This document shows, piece by piece, positions 8,591-20,961 of a stretch of DNA of 53,194 bases. Source of the DNA: Pseudomonadota bacterium. Lineage in GTDB: Bacteria; Pseudomonadota; Gammaproteobacteria; Pseudomonadales; Moraxellaceae. Numbering within the stretch: the first letter of the stretch is position 1; each line of letters opens with the position of its first letter. The notes under the pieces were generated by a model. It saw only the letters and a list, made by a program, of their open reading frames with translations. It was not told the origin of the DNA and searched no databases. The DNA is taken from positions 1-53,194 of the forward strand of contig JAJXWR010000007.1 of assembly GCA_021781515.1 (NCBI GenBank). Direction: 5' to 3'. The position numbers were made by a program, and so were the translations under genes.

Positions 8591-10474
8591 ATGAATTTTC
8601 AGTCGGTATATGATGTGATAGTGATTGGAGGGGGGCATGCCGGTACAGAAGCAGCATTAGCAGCCAGTCGCATGGGGTGTGTCACGCTACTCATAACACA
8701 TAATATTGAAACATTAGGACAGATGAGTTGTAATCCGGCCATTGGTGGTATTGGGAAAAGTCATCTGGTGCGAGAAATTGATGCTATGGGTGGTGCCATG
8801 GCGCTGGCGGCGGATCAGGCAGGTATTCAGTTTCGCATATTGAACTCCAGAAAAGGCTCTGCGGTCCGTGCAACCCGTGCTCAGGCCGATCGTCTGTTAT
8901 ATAAAGCAGCCATACGACACGTTTTAGAAAATCAGGAGAATCTATCGATATTTCAGCAGGCTGTTGATGATCTGATTATTGAGAATTCCTGTGTTTGTGG
9001 AGTAATCACGCAAACAGGATTACGCTTTAAAAGTCGGACAGTGATTTTGACAGCGGGGACTTTTCTGGCGGGAATGTTGCACGTCGGATTGTCGCACCAT
9101 CCGGGTGGGCGGGCAGGTGAACAGGCTTCTACGGCGCTCGCACAGCAATTGCGTGCGCTGGGTTTAAGGACAGGGCGACTCAAGACCGGAACGCCACCGA
9201 GAATTGACCGACGGACCATAGATTTTTCTATTCTTAAGCCACAGCCGGGGGATACCCCAGTGCCTGTGATGTCTTTTATGGGTTCTGCCGCATTACATCC
9301 CGCCCAGGTGCCGTGTCATATCACGGCAACGAATGCACAGACGCATGACATTATTCGGCAAAATCTGGATCGTTCACCGATGTATACCGGGGTCATTGAA
9401 GGGATCGGTCCGAGGTATTGCCCTTCTATTGAGGATAAAATTCATCGGTTTGCTGACAAATCTTCGCACCAGATTTTTTTGGAGCCGGAAGGACTGACGA
9501 GTCAGGAAATTTATCCGAATGGTATTTCAACCTCATTGCCTTTTGATGTGCAGGTTCAATTGGTACATAGTATCAAAGGCATGGAAAGGGCGCATATCAT
9601 CCGTCCAGGATATGCGATTGAGTATGATTTTTTTGATCCCAGAGATCTTTTCCCGACGCTGGAATCCCGTGCAATTGTGGGATTATTTATGGCAGGGCAG
9701 ATCAATGGAACCACGGGTTATGAGGAAGCGGCAGCACAAGGGTTATTGGCGGGCATCAATGCGGCACTCAAATCTCGGGAAAAGGCACCTTGGGTACCGA
9801 CCCGGGATCTGGCCTACCTCGCTGTTATGGTCGATGATCTGATTACCGCAGGTACACGTGAGCCCTATCGCATGTTTACTTCCCGGGCCGAATTTCGTTT
9901 ACAGCTGCGCGAAGACAATGCTGATTTACGGCTTACTCCGGTTGCAATGCAATTGGGGTTGGTGGATTTGCCTCGAATTCAGGCATACGAAGGCCGCAGG
10001 GAAGCCATTGCATGCGGTGAATCATGGTTGACCAGTACGGTTATTCAACCGGATAGTGTTGAAGGACAACGGCTACAGGCAGTAACGGGTGAGGTTTTCT
10101 CGCGGGAATACACTTTAAAGGAGTTGTTGCGTCGACCACAAATCAGCATCAATGATTTGGTGGTTGATCCCAGCGAGTTACACCTAACGGATGATGTGGC
10201 TGAACAGTTGGAGATAAATACCAAATATGCAGGTTATATCGCACGCCAGTCTGATGAGGTGGCACGTATGCAGCGCTACGAACATCTTAAACTGCCGGCA
10301 GACTTTGATTTCACCGTTGTCCATGGATTATCAAAAGAGGTGCTCAGTAAACTTCTGGACGTTCGCCCATTAACCTTAGCCCAGGCGTCACGCATCCCTG
10401 GAGTGACCCCCGCTGCTGTTTCACTGCTGCTTATCCATTTAAAACGCTGGATGGATTTACCCAAGGCCGGTTGA
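8591..10474 (+). CDS. mnmG: tRNA U34 carboxymethylaminomethyl modification enzyme MnmG
   Basis: The FAD-binding partner of MnmE; together they install cmnm5 (or mnm5) on U34 of several tRNAs. It has 627 residues, the normal length. The Rossmann FAD motif [20 protein letters not shown] is at about residues 9-28, followed by [20 protein letters not shown], the family signature LKTGTPPRI, the second signature [17 protein letters not shown] and [16 protein letters not shown]. The ATG at 8591 (MNFQSVYDV) is the family start; an in-frame TTG at 8525 lies within the promoter. It heads the mnmG-rsmG pair. Confidence 0.96.
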   Translation: MNFQSVYDVIVIGGGHAGTEAALAASRMGCVTLLITHNIETLGQMSCNPAIGGIGKSHLVREIDAMGGAMALAADQAGIQFRILNSRKGSAVRATRAQADRLLYKAAIRHVLENQENLSIFQQAVDDLIIENSCVCGVITQTGLRFKSRTVILTAGTFLAGMLHVGLSHHPGGRAGEQASTALAQQLRALGLRTGRLKTGTPPRIDRRTIDFSILKPQPGDTPVPVMSFMGSAALHPAQVPCHITATNAQTHDIIRQNLDRSPMYTGVIEGIGPRYCPSIEDKIHRFADKSSHQIFLEPEGLTSQEIYPNGISTSLPFDVQVQLVHSIKGMERAHIIRPGYAIEYDFFDPRDLFPTLESRAIVGLFMAGQINGTTGYEEAAAQGLLAGINAALKSREKAPWVPTRDLAYLAVMVDDLITAGTREPYRMFTSRAEFRLQLREDNADLRLTPVAMQLGLVDLPRIQAYEGRREAIACGESWLTSTVIQPDSVEGQRLQAVTGEVFSREYTLKELLRRPQISINDLVVDPSELHLTDDVAEQLEINTKYAGYIARQSDEVARMQRYEHLKLPADFDFTVVHGLSKEVLSKLLDVRPLTLAQASRIPGVTPAAVSLLLIHLKRWMDLPKAG

Positions 10475-10483
10475 GGGAATGGT

Positions 10484-11095
10484 ATGTTGAGTTCAGTGAG
10501 TTTACAACTGCTATCTGAGGGACTGGCCATCGCCCCGGATCCGCTGGCCATCGAACGACTGAGTGGATATTTGAGTAGTTTGCAGCGATGGAATAACGCC
10601 TTTAACCTCACTGCTATTCGAAGCACGGAAGAGATGGTTGTTAAACACCTGCTGGATTCTGCCAGCATTATTCCCTGGATTAAAAATCCCTTGCTGGATG
10701 TGGGAACTGGAGCAGGCCTGCCGGGTTTGGTTGTTGCCATATTGCGTCCTGATATCCAGGTGCATTTGCTGGATTCAAATGGAAAAAAAATACGTTTTCT
10801 AAAACAGGTGACGGCAGAGCTTGGGGTGTCTAACATCCATCTGCATTATACTCGGGTCAATGAGTATCGCGATGAAAAATTCCCTTGTGTAGTCAGTCGG
10901 GCCTTTGCCAGCCTTGCTGAAATGGTCAGGCATTGTCGGCATCTTTTGTGTGAAGATGGCTATTTTCTGGCGATGAAGGGTAAATTTCCTCAAGCAGAAA
11001 TTGATGAATTGTCTGAAGGGATAGAAATAATTTCTACCATTGCCTTAAAAATACCGGCGTTGAACGAGGAAAGAAATCTGATCCTCCTGAGATAA
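10484..11095 (+). CDS. rsmG: 16S rRNA m7G527 methyltransferase
   Basis: RsmG (GidB) methylates N7 of G527 in 16S rRNA. It has 203 residues, the usual size. WNNAFNLTAI (about 36-45) and the SAM motif LLDVGTGAGLPGLVVAI (about 69-85) are family hallmarks, followed by LLDSNGKKIRFL and VVSRAFASL. It starts 9 bp after the mnmG stop, so the two are co-transcribed. Loss of this enzyme gives low-level streptomycin resistance in other bacteria. Confidence 0.95.
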   Translation: MLSSVSLQLLSEGLAIAPDPLAIERLSGYLSSLQRWNNAFNLTAIRSTEEMVVKHLLDSASIIPWIKNPLLDVGTGAGLPGLVVAILRPDIQVHLLDSNGKKIRFLKQVTAELGVSNIHLHYTRVNEYRDEKFPCVVSRAFASLAEMVRHCRHLLCEDGYFLAMKGKFPQAEIDELSEGIEIISTIALKIPALNEERNLILLR

Positions 11096-11543
11096 TTTCA
11101 ATGCTCACTTAAGTGTACCACTGTAACAACAATTAATGGATGGCGGACATCTGGCGACAGTGGGGAGTGTCGTCTGGGTCGACCGAAATGAACCGTTTAG
11201 CAGGTCGGTAAGGGAACGATGCAGCGATTTAAAGCGCATATATCTTCCCTTCCAGAAATTGTCGTGTTATGAGGGTGGCAATCTGCAACTTAAATCTTCG
11301 AAGGCGTCGAGTTTAGTAGTAAAATGCGCTTGGTTTGTCCGCAACACCGTAAAGACAGGGTAGGTAGCCTGAGACCCGAACAACAGGACAACGGTACATT
11401 AACAGCAGTTAGTAACAGGGCGCAGACAGCGAAGGTAAATTCACGATGATAGCCAGATCAAGTAGAGGAAGCGAGAATCAGGCCGCCTGAGTGCGGAGCT
11501 ATCCCTCCTCCCCCTCAACCCCATACGGGAGGTTTCTTGCAAA
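11096..11543 (+). other. unexplained 450-bp spacer between rsmG and parA
   Basis: Longer than the few tens of bases usually found between rsmG and parA. One 75-residue frame (11136-11363) is open but matches nothing I know. The segment 11150-11490 has near-balanced base composition and short GC-rich self-complementary pieces, more like structured RNA or mobile-element debris than a coding region. The last 20 bases carry the GGGAGG site used by parA. Confidence 0.35.
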
Positions 11544-12335
11544 TTGAAGATGAATAAAATTTTTGCGGTGGCGAATCAAAAAGGGGGTGTTGGTAAAACC
11601 ACGACCAGCGTCAATCTCGCTGCGTCACTGGCGGCGGCAGGCCGGAAAATTTTGCTCATTGATATGGATCCCCAAGGAAATGCGACCATGGGATCCGGTC
11701 TGGACAAGAACTCACTTGAATATTCGGTGTATCATGTATTGACGCGTACCACTCAGGGACACTCTGCAATTTTCCGGGAGTTGCAAGCGGGATACTCGCT
11801 GATGCCTGCCAATGGCGATCTGGTCGCTGCAGAAGTTGAACTGGTCAGTGTCATAGGTCGCGAAATGCGTCTTAGACAGGCTCTGGAAACCCTGCGGCCG
11901 CAATATGATGCGATTTTAATAGATTGCGCACCCTCATTAAGTCTGCTGACGATTAATGCCCTGGTCGCTGCTGACTCGGTGATTATCCCTATGCAATGCG
12001 AATATTTTGCGCTGGAGGGACTGGCGGCATTAAAAGATACAATCGACCAGGTGGCCCAGACCGTCAATCCTGGCCTGCATATCTCTGGAATCTTACGCAC
12101 CATGTTTGATCCGCGAAATTCATTGTCAACAGATATATCGGCAGAATTGCAACAGCATTTCCCCAAAGAACTGTATGAAACCATTATTCCACGGAATGTC
12201 CGTCTGGCCGAAGCACCGGCGCACGGTAAGCCCGCATTATATTACGATAAAACATCACGTGGGGCACTGGCATATCTGGCCCTTGCCGCAGAAATTATCA
12301 GACGACAGAATTCGGCTTCGGTGCAGTTGGCCTGA
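11544..12335 (+). CDS. parA: chromosome-partitioning ATPase ParA (Soj)
   Basis: A deviant Walker A ATPase that with ParB moves newly replicated origin regions apart. About 263 residues: KIFAVANQKGGVGKTTTSV carries the signature lysine and P-loop at the N-terminus, LLIDMDPQGNATMG is the A' motif and ILIDCAPSLSLLT is Walker B. Length and sequence are those of chromosomal Soj, not plasmid ParA with an HTH extension. GGGAGG lies 11 bases before a TTG at 11544 and 17 before the ATG at 11550; either could be the start. It is followed after 25 bp by parB, the order seen upstream of atp operons in Pseudomonas and relatives. Confidence 0.94.
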   Translation: MKMNKIFAVANQKGGVGKTTTSVNLAASLAAAGRKILLIDMDPQGNATMGSGLDKNSLEYSVYHVLTRTTQGHSAIFRELQAGYSLMPANGDLVAAEVELVSVIGREMRLRQALETLRPQYDAILIDCAPSLSLLTINALVAADSVIIPMQCEYFALEGLAALKDTIDQVAQTVNPGLHISGILRTMFDPRNSLSTDISAELQQHFPKELYETIIPRNVRLAEAPAHGKPALYYDKTSRGALAYLALAAEIIRRQNSASVQLA

Positions 12336-12360
12336 TTTCGCTTTAAGGGGTAGCGTCAAA

Positions 12361-13257
12361 ATGAATGGAAAAAAAAGAGGATTGGCAGGAGGTAGAGGGT
12401 TGTCTGCTCTGCTGGGACAGGCTCGGGAGGCTGTGGCAGAAGTGGCTGCTATAGAAGATGGGCATTATGATGACGGTGAACTCAGAAAAATCGCGCTGCA
12501 TCAATTACAACGAGGTGCTTATCAGCCGCGATGTGAGATGGATGAAGCGGCACTGGCTGAACTCGCTGATTCGATCCGTATGCATGGGGTTATGCAACCG
12601 ATCGTCGTACGGCAAATAGAGAACGGTCTCTTTGATATTATCGCCGGAGAACGGCGCTGGCGTGCAGCCCGTCTTGCCGGGCTGGAATTCATTCCCGCTA
12701 TAATCCGGGAAATACCGGATGAAACCGCAGCCATAATGGCTTTGATTGAAAATATCCAGCGGGAAGATCTTAATCCACTGGAACAGGCGATGGCGTTGCA
12801 AAGAATGGCGGATGAGTTTAGCCTGACCCATGAAAAACTGGCAGAATCCGTAGGCAAATCCAGGGCCGGGGTCAGTAATCTGATGCGTCTTTTGCAGTTA
12901 GAACCTGATGTGCGCCGATTGCTGGAAAATGGGGACATTGAAGTCGGGCATGCCAAAGCGCTGCTCGGACTGCAGGCGATCGCCCAGTCTGAAGCAGCCA
13001 GAACGGTATCAGCACGGGGGTTTTCGGTTCGGCAGACTGAAGATCTGGTACGTAAACTTCAGCTACAGGCCAGTCAGCAAGGCATCACCGACATTGAGGA
13101 AAAAGAAGACCCCAATGTGCGTAAACTGGTGAATGAATTGAGCGATCGCCTTGGGGCACCGGTACGTATTGTTCATGACAAGAAAGGCAAAGGACGTTTG
13201 ATGATTTCGTATAACTCGCTGGATGAACTGGACGGGATTCTGGCGCACATCAGATGA
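12361..13257 (+). CDS. parB: chromosome-partitioning CTPase ParB (Spo0J)
   Basis: Binds parS and spreads as a CTP-dependent clamp, recruiting ParA. It has 298 residues: an N-terminal region GLAGGRGLSALLG that contacts ParA, the CTP-binding motifs GERRWRAARLAG (about residues 97-108) and ENIQREDLNPLEQA, a helix-turn-helix for parS (LTHEKLAESVGKSRAGVSNL) and a C-terminal dimerisation domain. The ATG at 12361 has AAGGGG about 10 bases upstream; a longer open frame to 12106 overlaps parA and is not family-like. I found no parS sequence in this window. Confidence 0.94.
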   Translation: MNGKKRGLAGGRGLSALLGQAREAVAEVAAIEDGHYDDGELRKIALHQLQRGAYQPRCEMDEAALAELADSIRMHGVMQPIVVRQIENGLFDIIAGERRWRAARLAGLEFIPAIIREIPDETAAIMALIENIQREDLNPLEQAMALQRMADEFSLTHEKLAESVGKSRAGVSNLMRLLQLEPDVRRLLENGDIEVGHAKALLGLQAIAQSEAARTVSARGFSVRQTEDLVRKLQLQASQQGITDIEEKEDPNVRKLVNELSDRLGAPVRIVHDKKGKGRLMISYNSLDELDGILAHIR

Positions 13258-13325
13258 TTCAGGTCAAAAAAAACTGCACTTTATGGTGTAAATCAAGAAA
13301 ATCTGCTACCACAACCTAGTTTAGG

Positions 13326-13354
13326 TTGCCAACCTCCTGCAGAGTAATTATAAT
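13326..13354 (+). promoter_or_regulatory. atp operon promoter
   Basis: TTGCCA (13326-13331) and a perfect TATAAT (13349-13354) are separated by exactly 17 bp, one of the best sigma-70 promoters in the window. It implies a 5' leader of roughly 165 bases before atpI. A small inverted repeat (AACCTA/TAGGTT, 13313-13328) overlaps the -35. Confidence 0.8.
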
Positions 13355-13383
13355 CCGCCCGCTTGAATGATGTGCATGAAATT

Positions 13384-13503
13384 ATGTTCAAGTATGAAAT
13401 TTCCGAATATTGGCTTTACAGGTGGGACAGAAATCCGGTGGTATTGCTGGAAGTTAAAGCGTCCAGGCAGGAACTGAGCCATGAACAGCCGGGAACATCA
13501 TGA
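13384..13503 (+). CDS. possible 39-residue leader ORF in the atp 5' UTR
   Basis: An ATG-initiated frame of 39 codons lies entirely between the atp promoter and atpI: MFKYEISEYWLYRWDR, then NPVVLLEVKASRQELS, ending HEQPGTS. It ends 21 bp before the atpI ATG. The composition is ordinary for protein, but there is no clear ribosome site and I know no homologue, so it may be chance. A CTTGAA/TTCAAG inverted repeat at about 13362-13389 overlaps its start. Confidence 0.25.
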   Translation: MFKYEISEYWLYRWDRNPVVLLEVKASRQELSHEQPGTS

Positions 13504-13524
13504 TGCACAAGAGTGTCATGAGCA

Positions 13525-13896
13525 ATGAACCGTGATGAACGATGGCAGCTGTACGGCTTTCAGCTGGGACTGAGCGTACTGGCACTGCTCATTACTGTGG
13601 CGGTAAAACCCGCTGCTTGGTGGGGAACGATTGCAGGCAGTGCAGTTGCGTTGTTTTCCAGTGTCTGGTGGCAACGCAGAGCCGGCTCAGTTACAGCGGC
13701 TTCGAGGCCGGTAGACATGGTGAAGGTGTTTTATCAGGCAGAGTTTGAAAAGATCCTGTGGATTGTTTTGTTGCTGACGCTGATATTCAAAAATGGAACG
13801 ATTGTAAACAAAAGCTATGTGTTGCTGGGTTTCGGAATGCCCCAATTAGCAATGTTGCTGCTGGTTGTGTTCCGGTTGATGGTTGCAGGGCAGTAA
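13525..13896 (+). CDS. atpI: ATP synthase accessory protein AtpI
   Basis: A 123-residue membrane protein at the head of the atp operon, with four hydrophobic segments (about residues 10-25, 30-45, 72-88, 96-118). AtpI is thought to help assemble the c-ring; it is not a structural subunit. Recognition rests on position, size and the pattern of paired helices, since the family is poorly conserved in sequence. It ends 15 bp before atpB. Confidence 0.85.
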   Translation: MNRDERWQLYGFQLGLSVLALLITVAVKPAAWWGTIAGSAVALFSSVWWQRRAGSVTAASRPVDMVKVFYQAEFEKILWIVLLLTLIFKNGTIVNKSYVLLGFGMPQLAMLLLVVFRLMVAGQ

Positions 13897-13908
13897 TCGA
13901 GTAGGTGA

Positions 13909-14751
<843 letters not shown>

Positions 14752-14802
14752 GTTACAGAGGCACTGGCAACAGATTTTTTGTTAACAACGCAAAAGAGGT
14801 GA

Positions 14803-15075
<273 letters not shown>

Positions 15076-15175
15076 TTGCCTGGAAGATTATCAGGCAGTG
15101 CGGTGGATAATATATCAATGCATGGCGGATGCGCCTGGTGCATCCACAGATAACCATTGAGAATGAGGTGAAGGT

Positions 15176-15655
15176 GTGGATATCAATGCAACTTTGTTAG
15201 GCCAACTGGTTTCATTGGCTTTTTTCGTGTGGTTCTGCATGAAATTTGTCTGGCCTCCTATCCTTGCCGGTCTTTCAGAGCGTCAACGAAAAATTGAAGA
15301 TGGACTCAATGCGGCTGCTAAAGCGCAAAATGATCTGAGTTCAGCCCACGACCAGGTGGCTGCAGAGCTGAAGCAGGCCAAGCAGCAGGGAATGGTGCTG
15401 ATTGAACAGGCAGGGAAACGCGCTGAAGCTATCGTTGAAGAGGCCAAGGTCGCTGCGCAGGCAGAAGCCATGCGGATCAAGACGGCTGCACAGGCTGAAC
15501 TGGAGCAGGAAATTACTCGGGCAAAAGATCAATTACGTTTGCAGGTGGCGCATCTGGCGGTCATTGGTGCTGAAAAAATCCTGGCCGTAGAAGTGGATCG
15601 GGCGCGTCATGCCTCCATGCTGGAAGGCTTGGCTGCTCAGTTGACACATCTGTAA
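15176..15655 (+). CDS. atpF: F1Fo ATP synthase subunit b
   Basis: The peripheral stalk subunit, 159 residues: one N-terminal membrane helix ([20 protein letters not shown]) and then a long charged, Ala-rich coiled coil. It starts with GTG at 15176, with GAGGTGAAG just upstream. A 100-bp gap separates it from atpE, so some transcription or stability control may sit there. Confidence 0.95.
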   Translation: MDINATLLGQLVSLAFFVWFCMKFVWPPILAGLSERQRKIEDGLNAAAKAQNDLSSAHDQVAAELKQAKQQGMVLIEQAGKRAEAIVEEAKVAAQAEAMRIKTAAQAELEQEITRAKDQLRLQVAHLAVIGAEKILAVEVDRARHASMLEGLAAQLTHL

Positions 15656-15675
15656 TTTATTGGAGTCTGCTAGTC

Positions 15676-16218
15676 ATGAGTGAATTGGCAACCTTAGCCA
15701 GACCCTACGCCAAAGCGTATTTCAGACTGGCACTGGAAGAAGGGCAAATGGAACTGCGTTCCCGGGAACTGGCGTTGCTGGCCGTTATTATCAGGGACTC
15801 CAGTTTTATACAGTACCTTTCCCGGCCTGAATGGACGGCGGTTCAGCAGGCTGACCTGGTGTGCAGGATCCCTGAGGAACCACTGAGCTCTACAGCGACA
15901 GGTCTGGTTAATGAACTGGCGCACTATAAACGCCTTGCCTTGTTGCCGCAGGTGTTTGTTTTGTATGAACTGTATCGTTCAGAGGCACAAAGTACGATGG
16001 ACGTTCAGGTAACCACGGCCTTTCCATTAAGCGATACTGAAGAAGCGGAAATTATCAGAAGCCTCTCAGTGCGTATGGCAAGAACAGTCAAGGCCCATGT
16101 AGAAATTGATCCCTCCCTGATGGGAGGACTGGTGGTGCGCGCAGGTGATCTGGTCATCGATGCTTCCGTCCGCGGGAAGATTGCCAGACTTCGCGATACC
16201 CTGAATTCTCAAGCTTGA
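15676..16218 (+). CDS. atpH: F1Fo ATP synthase subunit delta
   Basis: Links the peripheral stalk to the top of F1; 180 residues. The N-terminal [18 protein letters not shown] and the C-terminal [24 protein letters not shown] are strongly conserved family elements. Its stop is 11 bp before the atpA start. Confidence 0.95.
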   Translation: MSELATLARPYAKAYFRLALEEGQMELRSRELALLAVIIRDSSFIQYLSRPEWTAVQQADLVCRIPEEPLSSTATGLVNELAHYKRLALLPQVFVLYELYRSEAQSTMDVQVTTAFPLSDTEEAEIIRSLSVRMARTVKAHVEIDPSLMGGLVVRAGDLVIDASVRGKIARLRDTLNSQA

Positions 16219-16229
16219 GGACCATTAGC

Positions 16230-17774
16230 ATGCAGCAATTGAACCCGGCAGAAATTAGTGAACTGATCAAGCAACGAATTGCTGATCTGCAGACAGGCGT
16301 TGAAGCAAAAAATGAAGGCACGATTGTGTCGGTGTCTGATGGTATTGTCAGAATTTATGGTCTCGCTGATGTGATGTATGGTGAGATGATTGAGTTTGAT
16401 GGCAATATTTTTGGAGTGGCGCTTAACCTTGAGCGTGACTCTGTCGGCGCTGTAGTGCTAGGTGATTACCTGTCCTTGGCAGAAGGCGATAAAGTGCGCT
16501 GTACCGGGAAAGTCGTTGAAGTTCCCATTGGCCCGGAACTTTTGGGACGGGTCGTGGATGCGCTGGGACGCCCGATTGATGGTCGCGGCCCGATAAATGC
16601 GGCGTTGCACGATGGAGTGGAAAAAGTGGCTCCGGGTGTGATCTGGCGTAAGTCCGTGGATCAGCCGGTGCAGACGGGTTACAAGGCAGTGGACTCAATG
16701 GTGCCGATTGGACGGGGTCAGCGTGAACTGATTATCGGAGACCGGCAGACCGGAAAAACCGCTCTGGCCGTCGACACCATTATTGCCCAGAAGGGATCAG
16801 GCATTAAGTGTGTTTATGTGGCCGTAGGACAGAAACAATCGACTATTGCCAACGTGGTACGCAAGCTGGAAGAACATGGAGCCATGTCTTACACCACGGT
16901 AGTGGCGGCTTCGGCCTCGGATCCTGCGTCCATGCAGTATCTGGCTCCGTTTGCAGGTTGCACTATGGGCGAGTATTTCCGCGATCGTGGTGAAGATGCG
17001 CTGATTATTTATGATGATTTGACCAAACAGGCATGGGCCTATCGGCAGATTTCTTTGCTATTACGGCGCCCCCCCGGACGTGAAGCCTATCCTGGCGACG
17101 TATTTTATTTACATTCCCGTTTGCTGGAAAGAGCGGCACGAGTGTCTGCTGAGTATGTAGAACGTTTTACTCAGGGAGCAGTGAAGGGTAAAACCGGTTC
17201 GTTGACGGCGTTGCCGATTATTGAAACCCAGGCCGGCGATGTCTCGGCGTTTGTGCCGACAAACGTGATTTCAATCACGGATGGTCAGATATTTCTGGAA
17301 ACCGGATTGTTCAATGCCGGGGTACGACCTGCCATGAATGCCGGGATTTCGGTGTCGCGTGTAGGGGGTGCGGCGCAGACTAAAATAATCAAGAAATTAG
17401 GTGGCGGTATTCGACTGGCACTGGCGCAATACCGCGAACTGGCCGCATTTGCGCAGTTTGCTTCCGATCTTGATGATACGACCCGTAAGCAACTGGAGCA
17501 TGGACAACGTGTTACAGAGTTAATGAAACAGAAACAATATGCGCCATTTTCCATTGCAGATATGGCTGTTTCTATTTTTGCCTCTAACGAAGGCTTCCTG
17601 ACGGATATTGATGTTAAAAAAATTGGTGCGTTTGAAAGTGCACTGTTGTATTTCATGAATGCCCAGTTCAAGGATCTGATGCAGAGTATTAATGAAACAG
17701 CGGACTACAACGGGGAAATTGAAGGCACCTTGCGCAAAGCGATACAGCAGTTCAAATCGACTCAGACGTGGTAA
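16230..17774 (+). CDS. atpA: F1Fo ATP synthase subunit alpha
   Basis: Non-catalytic nucleotide-binding F1 subunit, 514 residues. Walker A GDRQTGKT is at about residues 170-177, [17 protein letters not shown] is Walker B, and the arginine finger is in the [11 protein letters not shown] region. I chose the ATG at 16230 ([17 protein letters not shown]) with GAGG 9 bases upstream; the upstream TTG at 16215 would overlap the atpH stop. Confidence 0.97.
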   Translation: MQQLNPAEISELIKQRIADLQTGVEAKNEGTIVSVSDGIVRIYGLADVMYGEMIEFDGNIFGVALNLERDSVGAVVLGDYLSLAEGDKVRCTGKVVEVPIGPELLGRVVDALGRPIDGRGPINAALHDGVEKVAPGVIWRKSVDQPVQTGYKAVDSMVPIGRGQRELIIGDRQTGKTALAVDTIIAQKGSGIKCVYVAVGQKQSTIANVVRKLEEHGAMSYTTVVAASASDPASMQYLAPFAGCTMGEYFRDRGEDALIIYDDLTKQAWAYRQISLLLRRPPGREAYPGDVFYLHSRLLERAARVSAEYVERFTQGAVKGKTGSLTALPIIETQAGDVSAFVPTNVISITDGQIFLETGLFNAGVRPAMNAGISVSRVGGAAQTKIIKKLGGGIRLALAQYRELAAFAQFASDLDDTTRKQLEHGQRVTELMKQKQYAPFSIADMAVSIFASNEGFLTDIDVKKIGAFESALLYFMNAQFKDLMQSINETADYNGEIEGTLRKAIQQFKSTQTW

Positions 17775-17786
17775 GGGTGATATGCC

Positions 17787-18659
17787 ATGGCCAGTCTGAA
17801 AGAGATACGTATCAAGGTCGCCAGCATTAAAAGCACACAGAAAATAACCCGTGCCATGCAACTGGTGGCTGCCAGTAAAATGAAAAAGGCACAGGAACGG
17901 ATGAATTCCGGGAAGTCCTATGCCCGGAAAATTCGTGAAGTGATGGCGCATATTGCCCATGCCTCAACGGAATACCGGCATGAGTACATGCAACCACGGG
18001 CCGTGAAACGTGCGGGCTATATTATTATCAGTTCGGATCGCGGACTCTGCGGCGGCTTGAATATTAATCTGTTCAAGCGGGTATTGACGGAAATCCGTGC
18101 TGGCCGTGAACAAGGGGTTGAAGCCGAGTTTGTTTTGATCGGTCAGAAAGCCGTTAGTTTTTTTAAAAACGTCGGTGGACGGGTCGTCGGTGCCCGAACT
18201 CATTTGGGTGATGCGCCTTCAGAAGCGGACTTGATTGGTACCGTCAAGCTGATGCTGGATGCCTATTCCGAGGAACGTATCGATAGCATTCACTTGGTGA
18301 GTAACGTATTTGTCAATACCATGACACAGCAACCACAAATTCAGCAACTGGTGCCTTTACCCAAGGAAACGGTACAGGAAATGACCGCTAAAGGCGATAC
18401 CAGTTGGGATTATATTTACGAGCCCGATGCCAAGGAACTACTGGACCGGTTGATGGTTCGCTTCATTGAGTCCCAGGTGTATCAAGGGGTGGTTGAGAAT
18501 ACCGCTTGTGAACAGGCAGCACGCATGGTCGCCATGAAGTCAGCGACTGATAATGCCGGAGAACTGATCACTTCAATGCAACTGGTTTATAACAAGTTAC
18601 GTCAGGCAGCAATTACGCAGGAAATTTCTGAAATTGTAGGTGGAGCGGCTGCGGTCTGA
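17787..18659 (+). CDS. atpG: F1Fo ATP synthase subunit gamma
   Basis: Central rotor shaft, 290 residues. Family hallmarks are the N-terminal helix [20 protein letters not shown] with MVAASK-like [10 protein letters not shown], the internal [11 protein letters not shown], and the C-terminal helix [20 protein letters not shown]. It sits between atpA and atpD. Confidence 0.96.
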   Translation: MASLKEIRIKVASIKSTQKITRAMQLVAASKMKKAQERMNSGKSYARKIREVMAHIAHASTEYRHEYMQPRAVKRAGYIIISSDRGLCGGLNINLFKRVLTEIRAGREQGVEAEFVLIGQKAVSFFKNVGGRVVGARTHLGDAPSEADLIGTVKLMLDAYSEERIDSIHLVSNVFVNTMTQQPQIQQLVPLPKETVQEMTAKGDTSWDYIYEPDAKELLDRLMVRFIESQVYQGVVENTACEQAARMVAMKSATDNAGELITSMQLVYNKLRQAAITQEISEIVGGAAAV

Positions 18660-18680
18660 TTCACCTGGATATTTTTTTGA

Positions 18681-20087
<1,407 letters not shown>

Positions 20088-20123
20088 TGCTGACCCGAAA
20101 CAGACCTTAAGAGAGAACAACCG

Positions 20124-20549
20124 ATGAGTAAAACGGTCAAGTTGAGCATAGTCTCCATGAAGGGCCTGATTTATGAAGGGGATGTCAGCTTTGTGGTGGC
20201 GCATGGTGCGCATGGTGACCTGGGGATTACCCCGGGCCACACGGCGCTGTTAACCAGTCTGTTACCGGGCCCGGTGCGTGTCATGACGGCAGAGTCTGAA
20301 GACGTCTACTATGTGTCTGGCGGCATTATGGAAGTACAGCCCTATAAAGTTACTTTGCTGGCTGATAATGCCGTGCGTGCTGCGGATCTGGACGAAGCCG
20401 CTGCGGCACAGGCGCGTTCTCATGCCGAGCAGTTGATGCAGGAACAGCATGATGAAATGAATATCTCTAAAGCCTTGGAGCATCTTGCCCATGCCACGGC
20501 TGAATTGCGCACCTTGCAACAGCACAAGAACAGGGCCGGTCGGGGTTAA
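20124..20549 (+). CDS. atpC: F1Fo ATP synthase subunit epsilon
   Basis: Rotor subunit that couples gamma to the c-ring and can inhibit hydrolysis; 141 residues. The beta-sandwich (SIVSMKGLIYEGDVSFVVA, GDLGITPGHTALLT, YVSGGIMEV) is followed by a helical hairpin ending in ATAELRTLQQHKNRAG. It is the last gene of the atp operon. Confidence 0.95.
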   Translation: MSKTVKLSIVSMKGLIYEGDVSFVVAHGAHGDLGITPGHTALLTSLLPGPVRVMTAESEDVYYVSGGIMEVQPYKVTLLADNAVRAADLDEAAAAQARSHAEQLMQEQHDEMNISKALEHLAHATAELRTLQQHKNRAGRG

Positions 20550-20961
20550 CTGGTTTTTTAACCGCCATCACACAAGGTCACTTAGGGACTGATTTGGTAT
20601 ATACAGCCGGTTTAAGAGAAAACTAACCGGCGTATCATTTGATTTCCTTTAATTTCTTTCCAGAACTACAGATCCTGTATTGGCGAAATTGCCAGAGGCA
20701 ATGTTCTGCATCGTTGTTGCCATGCAACTATAATCCTTCCTCTTTCTGTTATATACTTTCCTGGGTTATATACTATTCCCGAATAGACGCACTGAATCAG
20801 TGTTCTGCTGCTTAAGGTTGCAGGATGACATTGCATAGAGCGACCAGTGTGTGTAACTGGTTACATCTCCACAAATGGATGGCATTGAACGTAAAGGAGG
20901 CAGCGAGGCCAGCGACCGCTATCCCTCTCGGCTTGAATGCCGGGGTCCTCGCAATAAACCG
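20550..20961 (+). other. atpC-glmU intergenic region
   Basis: 412 bp. It contains two hairpins after atpC, GGTTAA/TTAACC (20544-20563) and CCGGTT/AACCGG (20607-20630), neither followed by a clean T-run, so a Rho-independent terminator is only possible. A TATAAT at 20729-20734 lacks a convincing -35. An open frame from 20875 runs in phase into glmU, but its first 29 codons are not family-like. Confidence 0.4.

Noticed and set aside
12245-12262. possible parS around CACGTG in parA
   Set aside because: Only the central CACGTG matches; the flanking bases do not fit TGTTTCACGTGAAACA, and it lies in coding sequence.
20875-20961. N-terminal extension of glmU
   Set aside because: The extra 29 codons are unlike any GlmU; the family N-terminus begins at 20962.
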